Assembly: GCF_013414345.1 (NCBI RefSeq)
Contig: NZ_CP058670.1
Location: forward strand, 1,426,001-1,490,000
DNA length: 64,000 bases
Reading direction: 5' to 3'
Source: Microcella indica
GTDB taxonomy: Bacteria; Actinomycetota; Actinomycetes; Actinomycetales; Microbacteriaceae
The translations under genes were made by a program, and so were the position numbers. The notes beneath the pieces are model-generated. The model saw only the letters and a program-made list of their open reading frames with translations. It did not search any database and was not told the DNA's origin. Shown here piece after piece: positions 34,626 through 43,343 of this stretch (positions within the stretch are counted from its first letter, which is position 1; each line of letters begins with the position of its first letter).

Positions 34626-35330
34626 CTACGACTGTAGCCTGCCGAGAGCCGATCGGATGAGACTCGACCGCACGATTTCGAGCTGCCCCGCGATCTCGCG
34701 AGCGAGCTCGGCCGCCTTCGCGCGGCTCGACGGATCGTTGCGCCGCGACACCGGCACGAGGGCAGACTCGATGAGCCCGAGCTCGCGCTCCGCGGCCGCC
34801 CGGAAGCCCCTCAGGTGCCGAGGCTCGATACCCGAGCGCTGCAGCTCGACGAGCGCGCGCACGACGGCGAGAGCATCCTCGCCGAACGTCTCGGCCGCGG
34901 GCACGAGCGATGCGCTCACAGCATCGTTCAGCAGCCCCGCGCTCGCACCGCTCTCGTGCAGAAGCTCCTCGCGGCTCAAGCGGCGCTCGGTCGCGAGCAT
35001 CGACGGCAACGGCACCGAGCCGAGCGGCAGCGCGGGCATGCGACCCGCCTCGAGCTCCGCGAGATGGCTGCGGATGACCTTGAGCGGCAGGTAGTGATCG
35101 CGCTGGAGAGTGAGGACGAAGCGCAGACGATCGACGTCGCGCGGCGAGAACTTGCGATATCCGGACTCAGTCCGGTCGGGGGCGACGAGCTGCTGCTCCT
35201 CGAGGAAGCGCAGCTTCGACGGCGTCAGATCAGGAAACTCCGGACTGAGCTTCGCGAGCACCTGACCGATGCTGAGCAGGGCACCCTTGCCGGGCTCGCG
35301 AGCCGGGGCGGCGGCGGGCCGTGAGGGCAT
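34626..35330 (-). CDS. ftsR: MerR-family cell division regulator FtsR
   Basis: 234-residue MerR protein homologous to Rv1828 and to C. glutamicum FtsR, which activates ftsZ. HTH and wing at about 19-85: LSIGQVLAKLSPEFPDLTPSK, RFLEEQQLVAPDRTESGYRKF, DVDRLRFVLTLQRDHYLPLK, VIRSHL. The C-terminal half with REELLHESGASAGLLNDAV is the family effector domain. The ATG shares a base with the garA stop (TGATG at 35330), the same tight garA-ftsR pairing as odhI-cg1631. Identification is by sequence pattern and context. Confidence 0.93.
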   Translation of the reverse strand: MPSRPAAAPAREPGKGALLSIGQVLAKLSPEFPDLTPSKLRFLEEQQLVAPDRTESGYRKFSPRDVDRLRFVLTLQRDHYLPLKVIRSHLAELEAGRMPALPLGSVPLPSMLATERRLSREELLHESGASAGLLNDAVSASLVPAAETFGEDALAVVRALVELQRSGIEPRHLRGFRAAAERELGLIESALVPVSRRNDPSSRAKAAELAREIAGQLEIVRSSLIRSALGRLQS

Positions 35331-35809
35331 CAGGCGCTCGAGGGCAGGTCGTGCCGGGACGCGTAGAACGTGAGGTGGAACTTGCCGACCTGCACTTCGG
35401 AGCCGTCGACGAGAGGCACCGTCTCCTCGATGCGCTCCCCGGCCATGAAGGTGCCGTTGAGGGAGCCGAGGTCGCGCATGGAGAACTGCGAGCCGTGGCG
35501 CAAGAACGACGCGTGCTTGCGGGAGACGGTCACGTCGTCGAGGAAGATGTCGGCGTCGGGGTGGCGGCCGGCGACCGTGACATCGGAGTCGAGCAGGAAC
35601 CTCGCGCCGGTGTTCGGCCCGCGGCGCACGATGAGAAGACCCGAGGATGCCGGCAGGGCCGCGATGACCTCGAGCTCCTCCGGCGAGATGCCCGCCTCCA
35701 TCGCCGCGAGCTGCGCTGCGAATTCGGGCCCGTAGTGCACCGTCGTCTCGTGCGGGCGGTACTCGGTCGACTCGTCACCGGTACGACCGTTCTGCGGGGC
35801 CTCAGCCAT
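35330..35809 (-). CDS. garA: FHA-domain metabolic regulator GarA/OdhI
   Basis: Phosphothreonine-switch protein that, unphosphorylated, inhibits 2-oxoglutarate dehydrogenase and related enzymes. The 159 residues carry the N-terminal phosphorylation motif ETT (residues 21-23 of this start, context HETTVHYGPEF) targeted by PknB/PknG-type kinases, and a C-terminal FHA domain with TVAGRHPDADIFLDD, VSRKHASF and DLGSLNGTFM. ATG 35809 is chosen after AGGAGG with 7-base spacing; the preceding TTG is not needed. The residues after ETT differ from the SVFRADFL seen in mycobacteria. Confidence 0.95.
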   Translation of the reverse strand: MAEAPQNGRTGDESTEYRPHETTVHYGPEFAAQLAAMEAGISPEELEVIAALPASSGLLIVRRGPNTGARFLLDSDVTVAGRHPDADIFLDDVTVSRKHASFLRHGSQFSMRDLGSLNGTFMAGERIEETVPLVDGSEVQVGKFHLTFYASRHDLPSSA

Positions 35810-35821
35810 CAACTCACCTCC

Positions 35822-36457
35822 TCACGAACCCAGCGTATCCGATGCTCCGGGTGCCGGTTGCGCCGATTCGGCCAGCAGCGCGAGCGTCTGACGGAGGTAG
35901 AGGGCGCCCGCCCACCAGTAGAGGAAGCCGCCCCAGAGGATGAACGCCCAGCCGATGGGATCGCTCACCGCAGCGACCTGCGGGAAGGCCTGGCCGAGCA
36001 CGAGGATCGGGAGGGCGTAGAACAGCGCGAAGGTCGCGAGCTTGCCGAGATGGTGCACCGGCAGGGGGCCGTAGTCGTGCTGGGCGAGGACGACGCCGAG
36101 CGCGGCGAGCAGCACGTCCCGGCCGACGATGACGATGACGATCCACCAGGGAACGACCTCGCGCACGGCGAGAGCGATGACCGCGGCGAAGATGAAGAGG
36201 CGGTCAGCTGCAGGATCGAGCAGCTGCCCGAGCTTCGTGATCTGGCCGAACCGACGCGCGATGATGCCGTCGAGATAGTCGGTCGCGCTGGAGATGACGA
36301 TGACGACGAGTGCCGCGAGGTCGTTCCCGGTGAGAACGAGGGCGAGGAAGACCGGCACCAGCAGCAGTCGAACGGTGCTCAGGGCGTTGGGGATCGTGAC
36401 GATGCGATCGCTCACGACCGCGCTCGCCCCGCTCGACTCCGCCTCCTGCTTGGCCAC
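35822..36457 (-). CDS. CDP-alcohol phosphatidyltransferase (PgsA type)
   Basis: Integral membrane enzyme of phospholipid synthesis, most likely phosphatidylglycerophosphate synthase. The CDP-OH-PT signature D-x2-D-G-x2-A-R-x8-G-x3-D-x3-D is complete in TDYLDGIIARRFGQITKLGQ plus LLDPAADR. About six hydrophobic helices; 211 residues. It lies 12 bases upstream of garA in the same orientation, as pgsA2 does near garA in M. tuberculosis. GTG start. Cardiolipin synthase of the same superfamily is the alternative. Confidence 0.9.
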   Translation of the reverse strand: MAKQEAESSGASAVVSDRIVTIPNALSTVRLLLVPVFLALVLTGNDLAALVVIVISSATDYLDGIIARRFGQITKLGQLLDPAADRLFIFAAVIALAVREVVPWWIVIVIVGRDVLLAALGVVLAQHDYGPLPVHHLGKLATFALFYALPILVLGQAFPQVAAVSDPIGWAFILWGGFLYWWAGALYLRQTLALLAESAQPAPGASDTLGS

Positions 36458-36534
36458 GCCGTCAGTCTAGTGATGCTCGTCTCCCGCACAGAGTGCACTA
36501 TCCGGTACCGCGCGCGAGTCGCTACCATGCGGGC

Positions 36535-37368
36535 ATGGACCCCCTACTCGTGACCATCGGCATCGCCGCCGGAGTCAGCCTCGTCACCTGGATCGCTTCT
36601 CTCCTCACGGGAGACCACTCGTGGGTCGACCGCATCTGGTCGATCGTGCCGGTCGTCTACGTCGCGGTCTTCTGGGCCGCGAGCGGCTTCACGGATGCTC
36701 GGCTCACGATCATGACGGTGCTCGTCGCTCTGTGGGGAGCGCGGCTGACGTTCAACTTCGCCCGCAAGGGCGGCTACCGCGGCGTGGAGGACTACCGCTG
36801 GCCGATCCTGCGCGAGCGCATGACGTCCGGTCAGTTCCATGTGTTCAACATCGTGTTCATCGTGCTCTTCCAGAACGCGCTCCTGCTGCTCATCGCTCTC
36901 CCCGCGCACGTCGCCTTCGAGAACCGCGGCACGCCCGTCGGTGCGCTCGATCTCGGCCTCGCCGCGCTCTTCCTCGCCCTGCTCGTGGGCGAGTTCGTCG
37001 CCGATCAGCAGCAGTGGTCGTTCCAGCAGGCCAAGGCCGCGACGATCGCGGCGGGCCGGGAGCCTCGGGAGCGCTTCGTGACCTCGGGCCTGTGGCGCGT
37101 GAGCCGGCACCCGAACTTCTTCTTCGAGCAGGCGCAGTGGTGGGTGCTCTACGCGATGGGCGCAGTCGCGCTCGGTGCGGCGCTGCACTGGTCTCTTGTG
37201 GGCCCCGTGCTGCTCACGGCGCTCTTCATCGGGTCCACCGTGTTCACGGAGTCGATCACGCGGAGCCGGTATTCCGAGTACGCCGAGTACCAGCGGGCGA
37301 CCTCGATGCTCATCCCGTGGATTCCCCGTGACCGTCGTGGCGCTCCCGCCGACGCGACGGCCTCCTGA
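36535..37368 (+). CDS. DUF1295 membrane protein (steroid 5-alpha-reductase-like fold)
   Basis: 277-residue protein with about seven membrane segments. DUF1295 landmarks are WVDRIWSIVPVVYV, WGARLTFNFARKGGYRGVEDYRW in two parts, FQNALLLLIALP, QQQWSFQQAK and the C-terminal FVTSGLWRVSRHPNFFFEQAQWW in two parts, which resembles the NADPH-dependent reductase and isoprenylcysteine methyltransferase fold. The substrate is unknown. ATG 36535 follows a weak site; it is divergent from the phosphatidyltransferase gene and 14 bases upstream of the LRV gene. Confidence 0.88.
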   Translation: MDPLLVTIGIAAGVSLVTWIASLLTGDHSWVDRIWSIVPVVYVAVFWAASGFTDARLTIMTVLVALWGARLTFNFARKGGYRGVEDYRWPILRERMTSGQFHVFNIVFIVLFQNALLLLIALPAHVAFENRGTPVGALDLGLAALFLALLVGEFVADQQQWSFQQAKAATIAAGREPRERFVTSGLWRVSRHPNFFFEQAQWWVLYAMGAVALGAALHWSLVGPVLLTALFIGSTVFTESITRSRYSEYAEYQRATSMLIPWIPRDRRGAPADATAS

Positions 37369-37382
37369 CTACCCTCGCCCCC

Positions 37383-37889
37383 ATGTCGTGCATTCGCTTC
37401 AACACGCCCGCGCAGCGCCGGCAGCTCGCTGCGAACGCCCCCGCGATGCAGTCGCCACGCGCGGACGACCCCGCCGACGAGCCGGTCGCGCGCTTCCTCT
37501 CCCCCGCGGTGACCGCCTCGAAGGTCGCGCGCATCCGGCGCCTCGCGGCCGACCGCGACCCGAAGATCCGCGCGAGCGCGGCAGCGTCGTACCACGCGCC
37601 CGAAGAGGTCTACGAGGCGCTCTCGCGTGACGAGGACGCCGAGGTGAGGGCATGCATCGCGAAGAACGAGCAGGTTCCCTGCGACATCCTGCGCCGCCTC
37701 GCGCATGATCCGGACGAACGGGTGCGCGGGTTCGTCGCCCTCAACTACTTCGTGCCGGCCGATGCCATGACCGAGCTCGCGGAAGACCCGAGCGCCGTCG
37801 TGCGCGGCCTCGTCGACTGGAAGGCGCGCCTCGCGGAGGAGGAATCGGCTGACGACACCGAGCGCGCCCGCGAGCTCGCGTCGGCCTAG
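37383..37889 (+). CDS. Leucine-rich repeat variant (LRV/HEAT-like) protein
   Basis: 168 residues with repeated helices of about 24 residues: RIRRLAADRDPKIRASAAASY, VYEALSRDEDAEVRACIAKN, ILRRLAHDPDERVRGFVALN and MTELAEDPSAVVRGLVDW. The D-P-x-x-x-V-R pattern is that of LRV/HEAT-like solenoids, which bind proteins or nucleic acids. No catalytic residues are visible and the partner is unknown. It follows the DUF1295 gene closely, and its TAG stop shares the palindrome CTAG with the stop of the opposing SDR gene. Confidence 0.8.
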   Translation: MSCIRFNTPAQRRQLAANAPAMQSPRADDPADEPVARFLSPAVTASKVARIRRLAADRDPKIRASAAASYHAPEEVYEALSRDEDAEVRACIAKNEQVPCDILRRLAHDPDERVRGFVALNYFVPADAMTELAEDPSAVVRGLVDWKARLAEEESADDTERARELASA

Positions 37890-38671
37890 CTCCGACCCTC
37901 GTCGACGTCGCGGTCGCCGCGCGAGCGGAACCCGCCGGACCCCGCGACTCGATCGGGAAGCACTCGCGCGAGACCAGCGATCACGCGGTAGCGCACCGTG
38001 GGAATGACGACGGAACGGCCGCGCTCGATGCCGCGAAGGGCAAGCCTCACGACCCGCGCGGCGTCGAGCCAGAGGAACGCCGGAATGCCCGCGGTCGAGA
38101 CCTCCATGCGCTCGTGGAACTCCGTGCGCACGAACCCCGGACAGACGGCGGTGACGCTCACGCCGCGTGCGCGGTACGCGAGGTTCGCCCCGCGAGCGAA
38201 GGAGACGCCCCAGGCTTTGGCCGCGGCGTAGGTGCCGCGCGGGGTGAACGCGGCCACGGAGGAGATGAGCACGATGCGCCCCGAGCCTCGGTCGAGCATG
38301 CCGCCGAGCGCCGCCTGGGTGAGCCGCAGCGGCACGCTCACGTGGATGTCGAGGTGGCGCTTCTCCTGCTCGACCGTGTTCTCGTGCAGCTCCCCTCGTA
38401 TTCCGTACCCGGCGTTGTTGACGAGCAGGTCGACGGGGCGGCGGCGCTCGAGGAGGCGCGCCGCGACGGAGTCGAGCCCCTCCGGGTCGAGCAGGTCGGC
38501 GGGCAGCGCCTCGACGCGCACCCCGAATTCGTGCTGCAGGGCCGCTGCGCTGTCGGCGAGGCGCGAGGCATCACGAGCGACGAGAACGAGATCGTGACCC
38601 TGCGCGGCGAGCTGCCGCGCGAACTCGGCGCCGATGCCGGCGGTGGCCCCCGTGATGAGTGCGGTCGTCAT
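37886..38671 (-). CDS. Short-chain dehydrogenase/reductase
   Basis: Classical SDR of 261 residues: NAD(P) loop TGATAGIGAEF, LVNNAGYG, catalytic Ser in ISSVAAF and YAAAK (Tyr-x3-Lys), then CPGFVRTEF. An Arg in the second beta-strand region (ARDASRL) favours NADP. The substrate cannot be told; such DltE-like short SDRs act on hydrophobic alcohols or ketones. ATG start; it follows zwf by 9 bases, so the two form an operon. Confidence 0.92.
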   Translation of the reverse strand: MTTALITGATAGIGAEFARQLAAQGHDLVLVARDASRLADSAAALQHEFGVRVEALPADLLDPEGLDSVAARLLERRRPVDLLVNNAGYGIRGELHENTVEQEKRHLDIHVSVPLRLTQAALGGMLDRGSGRIVLISSVAAFTPRGTYAAAKAWGVSFARGANLAYRARGVSVTAVCPGFVRTEFHERMEVSTAGIPAFLWLDAARVVRLALRGIERGRSVVIPTVRYRVIAGLARVLPDRVAGSGGFRSRGDRDVDEGRS

Positions 38672-38680
38672 GAGCCCACG

Positions 38681-40045
38681 CTAGCGAGTGCTCCAGCCTT
38701 CGGGCCCTGCACTGCCGGCCGCGTACTCCTCGAGGGCCACATCGTCGCTGCGCCACGCTTCGAGCACGGGCTCGACGATGCGCCAGCACTCCTCGGCGAG
38801 GTCGCCGCGCACCGAGAGCGTGTCGTCGCCGTTGAGGATGCCCGAGAGCACCTCCCCGTAGGCGCTCAACTGGCCGGCACCGAACTCCGCCTCGAGCCGG
38901 ACCCGGTCGAGGTCGAACGGGTCGCCCGCGCCATTGATGTCGAGGTCGAGCGAGAGCCGCTCGGGCATGAGGGCGATGCGCACGACCGCGGGCGGCTGGT
39001 CTCCCCGCAGCCCGCGGGGGCGATCGTCCACCGGCCGCAGCGTGAGTCGCAGCTCGGTGAGCGGCGACCCGAGCGCCTTGCCGCTGCGCACCGTGAAGGG
39101 CACTCCGCGCCACCGCGGTGCGTCGACCTCGAGGTCGAGCTCGGCAAGGGTCTCCGTGCCGCGATCCGGCTCGACGCCCTCCTCGCTCGCGTAGTCGGGA
39201 ACGCTGCGACCCTCCACGTCTCCCGCGGTGTACCGGGCGCGGCGGCTCGACGTCGCGGGGTCGCTCGAGACGCGCGTGCGCGCGAGCGCCTCGACCATCG
39301 CGTCGTGCAGGTCGTCTGCCTCGATGCTCGCGGGCGCGTCCATGGCGACGAGCGCGTGCACGAGCAGCAGGTGGCTCTGGATCATGTCGACGAGCGCTCC
39401 CGCGCCGTCGTAGTACCCCGCGCGCCCCTCGAGCGCGAGAGTCTCGTCGAAGACGATGTCGACCCGCTCGACATGCTCGGCGCTCCACAGCGCCTCGAGC
39501 GCGCGGTTGGCGAACCGCAGGCCGAGCAGGTTGATGACCGTGGCGAGCCCGAGGAAGTGGTCGATGCGGAAGGTGCGGGACTCGGGCAGCAGCTGCGCGA
39601 GGGCGGCGTTGAGCCGGGCCGCGGAGGCGCCGTCGACCCCGAAGGGCTTCTCGAGCGCGAGTCTCGTGCCGGGCGGCAGGTCGACGCCGCGCAGCGCCTC
39701 GACGGCGTGCTCGGTGACGGCGGGCGGAAGAGCGAAGTACAGGATGGGAGGATGCTCGGCGGCCTCGAGGAGGCGGCGCAGGGCATCCGGCTCGGTCGCG
39801 TCGGCCTCCTCGAACCGCGTCCCCTGCACGACCGCGTCCCGCAGCGGGCCGCTGCCGAGGGCGGTGCGCACCTGCTTGCGCCAGTCGTCCTGAGGCATGG
39901 CGTGGTGGCCGACGCCGACGAGCTCGACAGGCTCGGGGTGATCGTCCGCCTCCGACTGCGCGAGAACGCCGTCCAGCCCCGGCAGCAGGAGCCGTCGCGT
40001 GAGGTCGCCGCCGGCGCCGAGGATGATGAGGGTGCGTCCGGTCAT
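38681..40045 (-). CDS. Divergent glucose-6-phosphate dehydrogenase paralogue
   Basis: 454 residues with the Zwf two-domain plan: N-terminal LIILGAGGDLTRRLLLPGL, LALEKPFG, RIDHFLGLATVINLLGLRFAN in two blocks, and the C-terminal PRWRGVPFTVRSGKALG. The DH pair of the active site is present (RIDH). But RIDHYLGKE reads RIDHFLGLA, and GDLAKRKLxPAL reads GDLTRRLLLPGL, so two lysines that contact glucose 6-phosphate in standard enzymes are missing. It is shorter than usual (about 490-510). It may use another sugar or be non-catalytic. Divergent from GH15 with only 43 bases between starts. Confidence 0.85.
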   Translation of the reverse strand: MTGRTLIILGAGGDLTRRLLLPGLDGVLAQSEADDHPEPVELVGVGHHAMPQDDWRKQVRTALGSGPLRDAVVQGTRFEEADATEPDALRRLLEAAEHPPILYFALPPAVTEHAVEALRGVDLPPGTRLALEKPFGVDGASAARLNAALAQLLPESRTFRIDHFLGLATVINLLGLRFANRALEALWSAEHVERVDIVFDETLALEGRAGYYDGAGALVDMIQSHLLLVHALVAMDAPASIEADDLHDAMVEALARTRVSSDPATSSRRARYTAGDVEGRSVPDYASEEGVEPDRGTETLAELDLEVDAPRWRGVPFTVRSGKALGSPLTELRLTLRPVDDRPRGLRGDQPPAVVRIALMPERLSLDLDINGAGDPFDLDRVRLEAEFGAGQLSAYGEVLSGILNGDDTLSVRGDLAEECWRIVEPVLEAWRSDDVALEEYAAGSAGPEGWSTR

Positions 40046-40088
40046 CCCTCTACGCTAGCGAGGCGACCTGCACGGCGCGTCTGATTGG

Positions 40089-41888
40089 ATGGAGCGCATG
40101 CCTGAGCCCCTCGAGAACTACGCCCTCATCGGAGACTGCCGTTCGGCAGCGCTCGTCGGCCGCACCGGGTCGATCGACTGGTTGTGCATGCCCCGATTCG
40201 ACTCCGCCTCCCTCTTCGCCCGCATCCTGGGCGATGAGACGCACGGGCACTGGTCCCTCAACCCCGTCGGGGCCGTCGAGTGCACGAGCCGGCAGTACGA
40301 GGAGGACACGTTCATCCTCGTCACGCGCTGGGTGACCGAGTCGGGCGAGGTCGAGGTCATCGATTCGATGCCGCACGGCGACGGGGCCGCCGATGTCGCA
40401 CGCCGCGTGGTGGGCATCAGCGGCGAGGTGGTCATGGAAGAGGTGCTGCGCATTCGCTTCGACTACGCGGACGCGATGCCGTGGGTGCGGCAGGCCGGCA
40501 CCGAGGAGGAGCCGGAGCTCGTGGCGATCGCCGGGCCGGACGCCGTGATCGTGCGTGGACCCCACTTCCAGTCGATCGACCACGCCCACCGCGCCGAGTT
40601 CACGGTGCGCGAGGGCGAGACTGTCGACACGGTGCTCACGTGGTTCCCGAGCCACAAGACGCCGTACCCGCCCCTCGACCTCGACCAGCAGCTCGCCGAC
40701 ACGCGCGCGTGGTGGCAGCGCTGGGCACGGGCGTGCCGCGAGCCTGGAGCCTACGACACCGAGGTGCGCCGCTCGCTCCTCGTGCTGCGAGCACTCACCC
40801 ACGAGACGACCGGCGGCATCGTCGCCGCCCCCACGACGAGCCTGCCGGAGGACATGGGCGGCAGTCGCAACTGGGACTACCGCTACGTGTGGTTGCGGGA
40901 TGCCGCTCTCACGCTCGAGGCGCTCATGCTGCACGGCTACGAGCGGGAAGCCCATGAGTGGCGCGACTGGCTGCTGCGCGCGATCGCCGGCGACCCGGAG
41001 GACGTGCAGATCATGTACGGCCTCTCGGGCGAGCGCCGGCTCGACGAGCGGGAGCTGCCGAGCCTTCCCGGCTACCGCGGCTCCTCCCCCGTGCGCAAGG
41101 GCAACGGCGCCTACACGCAGTTCCAAGGCGACATCTTCGGCGAGGTCATGATCGCGCTCGAGGATGCGCGCGACCTCGGCGTCGCGGAGGATGACTTCTC
41201 GTGGTCCCTGCAGGTGGCACTGCTCGAGCACATCGCGCAGAACCTCGATCGGGAGGACAACGGCATCTGGGAGATCCGCGGCCCGCATCAGCGCTTCACG
41301 CACTCCCGCGCGATGATCTGGGCGGCCTTCGACCGGGGCATCGCCGCCGTGCGCACGCACGGGCTGCGAGGCCCGGTCGAGCGCTGGGAGCTTGTGCGGG
41401 CACAGCTCGGCGACGAGATCGAGCGCCTCGGGTTCAATGCGGAGCGCGGGCACTACGTGCAGCACTACGCCACGACGGAGGTCGACGCCTCGCTGCTGCA
41501 GCTCGCGCAGATCGGCTACGTCGCCTACGACGACCCGCGCATGCTCGGGACTGTCGCCGAGATCGAGCGCACCCTCCTGCGGGACGGGCTGCCGCTGCGG
41601 TACCGCACGGAGAGCGGGGTCGACGGCCTGGAGGGGGACGAGCATCCGTTCCTCACCTGCGCGTTCTGGCTCGTCGAGCAGTACGCGCGCTCCGGTCGCC
41701 TCGACGACGCCGTCGTGCTCATGGACCGGCTCGTGGGGCTCGCGAACGACGTCGGCCTGCTCTCGGAGGAGTACGACACCGTGAACGAGTGCCACATCGG
41801 CAACACGCCTCAGGCGCTCTCGCACCTCTCCCTCGTGCGCGCAGCCGACTCGATCGCGTTCGCGAGGCAGGAAGCGGTCTCCGCGTGA
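40089..41888 (+). CDS. GH15 family glucoamylase/trehalase
   Basis: Inverting alpha-glucosidase of family GH15, 599 residues, no signal peptide, so cytosolic; in actinobacteria this subgroup includes trehalases. The N-terminal beta-sandwich part begins NYALIGDCRSAALVGRTGSIDWLCMPRFDS in consecutive blocks; the (alpha/alpha)6 part has GGSRNWDYRYVWLRDAALTL with the catalytic-acid region, YRGSSPVRKGNGA, NGIWEIRG and SEEYDTVNECHIGNTPQALSH with the base region. ATG at 40098 (MPEPLEN) is an alternative start, three residues in. The 43-base divergent spacer with the Zwf-like gene suggests coregulation. Confidence 0.92.
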   Translation: MERMPEPLENYALIGDCRSAALVGRTGSIDWLCMPRFDSASLFARILGDETHGHWSLNPVGAVECTSRQYEEDTFILVTRWVTESGEVEVIDSMPHGDGAADVARRVVGISGEVVMEEVLRIRFDYADAMPWVRQAGTEEEPELVAIAGPDAVIVRGPHFQSIDHAHRAEFTVREGETVDTVLTWFPSHKTPYPPLDLDQQLADTRAWWQRWARACREPGAYDTEVRRSLLVLRALTHETTGGIVAAPTTSLPEDMGGSRNWDYRYVWLRDAALTLEALMLHGYEREAHEWRDWLLRAIAGDPEDVQIMYGLSGERRLDERELPSLPGYRGSSPVRKGNGAYTQFQGDIFGEVMIALEDARDLGVAEDDFSWSLQVALLEHIAQNLDREDNGIWEIRGPHQRFTHSRAMIWAAFDRGIAAVRTHGLRGPVERWELVRAQLGDEIERLGFNAERGHYVQHYATTEVDASLLQLAQIGYVAYDDPRMLGTVAEIERTLLRDGLPLRYRTESGVDGLEGDEHPFLTCAFWLVEQYARSGRLDDAVVLMDRLVGLANDVGLLSEEYDTVNECHIGNTPQALSHLSLVRAADSIAFARQEAVSA

Positions 41889-41898
41889 GCAGCCCCGC

Positions 41899-42288
41899 AT
41901 GAGCGAGAGCGCCCGCGTGGATGCCTGGGTGTGGGCGATCCGCCTGTACTCCACGCGATCGGCAGCGACCGCGGCGTGCAAGGCCGGGCACGTCAAGGTC
42001 AACGGTGCCTCTGCCAAACCGGCGCAGGTCGTGCGGCCCGGTGACACCGTGCGCGCTCTCACCCCGGGTGGCGAGCGCATCGTCGAGGTCGCGGGCATCA
42101 TCACGAAGCGCACGAGCGCGCCGCTCGCCGTGAAGAACTACGTCGACCGCACGCCTCCCCCGCCACCGAAGGCGGAGCGGCCCGCCGCGATCGTGCGAGA
42201 GCGCGGAGCGGGGCGCCCGACGAAGCGCGATCGCCGACTCACGGAGCGCCTGCGCGGGCGCGACCGCACCCCCGAGACGGACTACTGA
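41899..42288 (+). CDS. S4-domain RNA-binding protein (Hsp15/HslR type)
   Basis: 129 residues with an N-terminal S4 domain: RVDAWVWAIRLYSTRSAAT, ACKAGHVKVNGASAKPAQ and VRPGDTV. HslR-type proteins bind stalled 50S subunits with attached nascent chain and return them to the cycle. The C-terminus is basic and Pro-rich (ERGAGRPTKRDRR), typical of the family. ATG start lies 10 bases after the GH15 stop; cotranscription is likely. It converges with ldh. Confidence 0.9.
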   Translation: MSESARVDAWVWAIRLYSTRSAATAACKAGHVKVNGASAKPAQVVRPGDTVRALTPGGERIVEVAGIITKRTSAPLAVKNYVDRTPPPPPKAERPAAIVRERGAGRPTKRDRRLTERLRGRDRTPETDY

Positions 42289-42312
42289 GAACGCCGACCT
42301 CAGGGCAGCCCG

Positions 42313-43269
42313 CTACTCGAGGTCGAGAGCCTCGAGCGAGCGCTGGATCGTCTCGGCCGAGTGGTGGAAGGCCCGCTCCTCCTCGGCCGAGAACGGCACG
42401 TCGATGACCCGCGAGACGCCCTGGGCGTTCACGACGCTCGGCACCGAGAGCGCGACGCCGCTCACACCGTGGTAGTCGGTGAGCACCGAGCTCACGGGCA
42501 GGATCGCACCCTCGTCGCCCAGGATCGCCTCGACGATGCGGGCTCCCGAGAGACCGATCGCATAGTTGGTGGCGCCCTTGCCCGCGATGACCGCGTAGGC
42601 GGCGTTCTTGACCTCCTCGGCGAGGATGTCGAGCTCTTCGACGGTCAAGCGCGCGCCCGAGTCGTCCGCCCACTCGCGGATGGGCACGGGGCCGATGCGG
42701 GCCTGCGACCAGAGCGCGAACTCGCTGTCACCGTGCTCGCCGACGATCATCGCGTGCACGCTCGAGGCTGCGACACCGAGTCGCTCCGCGAGACGCCAGC
42801 GCAGGCGGGACGAATCGAGCACGGTACCGGAGGAGAAGACTCTGGCCGGATCGAGGCCGCTGACGCGCTGCGCGGCCACGGCGAGCACATCGCACGGGTT
42901 CGTGACGAGCATGTAGATGGCATCAGGTGCGCGCTCGAGGAGGCGCGGCATGAGGTCGCGCAGAATCCCGATGTTGGTCGCAGCGAGGTCGAGCCGACTT
43001 TGCCCGGGGTGCTGCTTCGCGCCGGCCGTGATGACGACGACGTTGGCACCGGCGACAGCGTCAAGGTCGCCGCCGCCCTCGATCGTGGAGGAGCCCACGA
43101 AGGGCGTGCCGTGTGCGAGGTCCAGCACTTCGGCCTCAGCGCGGGAGGCGTCGATGTCGTAGAGCACGACCTCGCGGGCGGAGCCCCGGATGAGCGAGGC
43201 GTATACGAGTGATGAGCCGACGGCCCCGGCACCGATGATGGCCAGGCGGGAGTTCTCGGTCGCAGTCAT
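42313..43269 (-). CDS. ldh: L-lactate dehydrogenase
   Basis: NAD-dependent LDH of 318 residues: NAD loop IIGAGAVGSSLVYA, Asp of LYDID that fixes NAD, specificity loop AGAKQHPGQSRLDL (Gln at the position that selects lactate over malate, with the catalytic-loop Arg), TNPCDV, and catalytic IVGEHGDSEFALWSQA with the proton-relay His. The Gln makes LDH more likely than MDH. ATG start; it stands alone, convergent with the S4 gene. Confidence 0.95.
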   Translation of the reverse strand: MTATENSRLAIIGAGAVGSSLVYASLIRGSAREVVLYDIDASRAEAEVLDLAHGTPFVGSSTIEGGGDLDAVAGANVVVITAGAKQHPGQSRLDLAATNIGILRDLMPRLLERAPDAIYMLVTNPCDVLAVAAQRVSGLDPARVFSSGTVLDSSRLRWRLAERLGVAASSVHAMIVGEHGDSEFALWSQARIGPVPIREWADDSGARLTVEELDILAEEVKNAAYAVIAGKGATNYAIGLSGARIVEAILGDEGAILPVSSVLTDYHGVSGVALSVPSVVNAQGVSRVIDVPFSAEEERAFHHSAETIQRSLEALDLE

Positions 43270-43343
43270 GATGCGACCACCTTAGCCACTCGGCGCGCGG
43301 GGCCGTGCGGGTGCGAGCGCTGCTCGTGAACGTGCGGCGCGTG

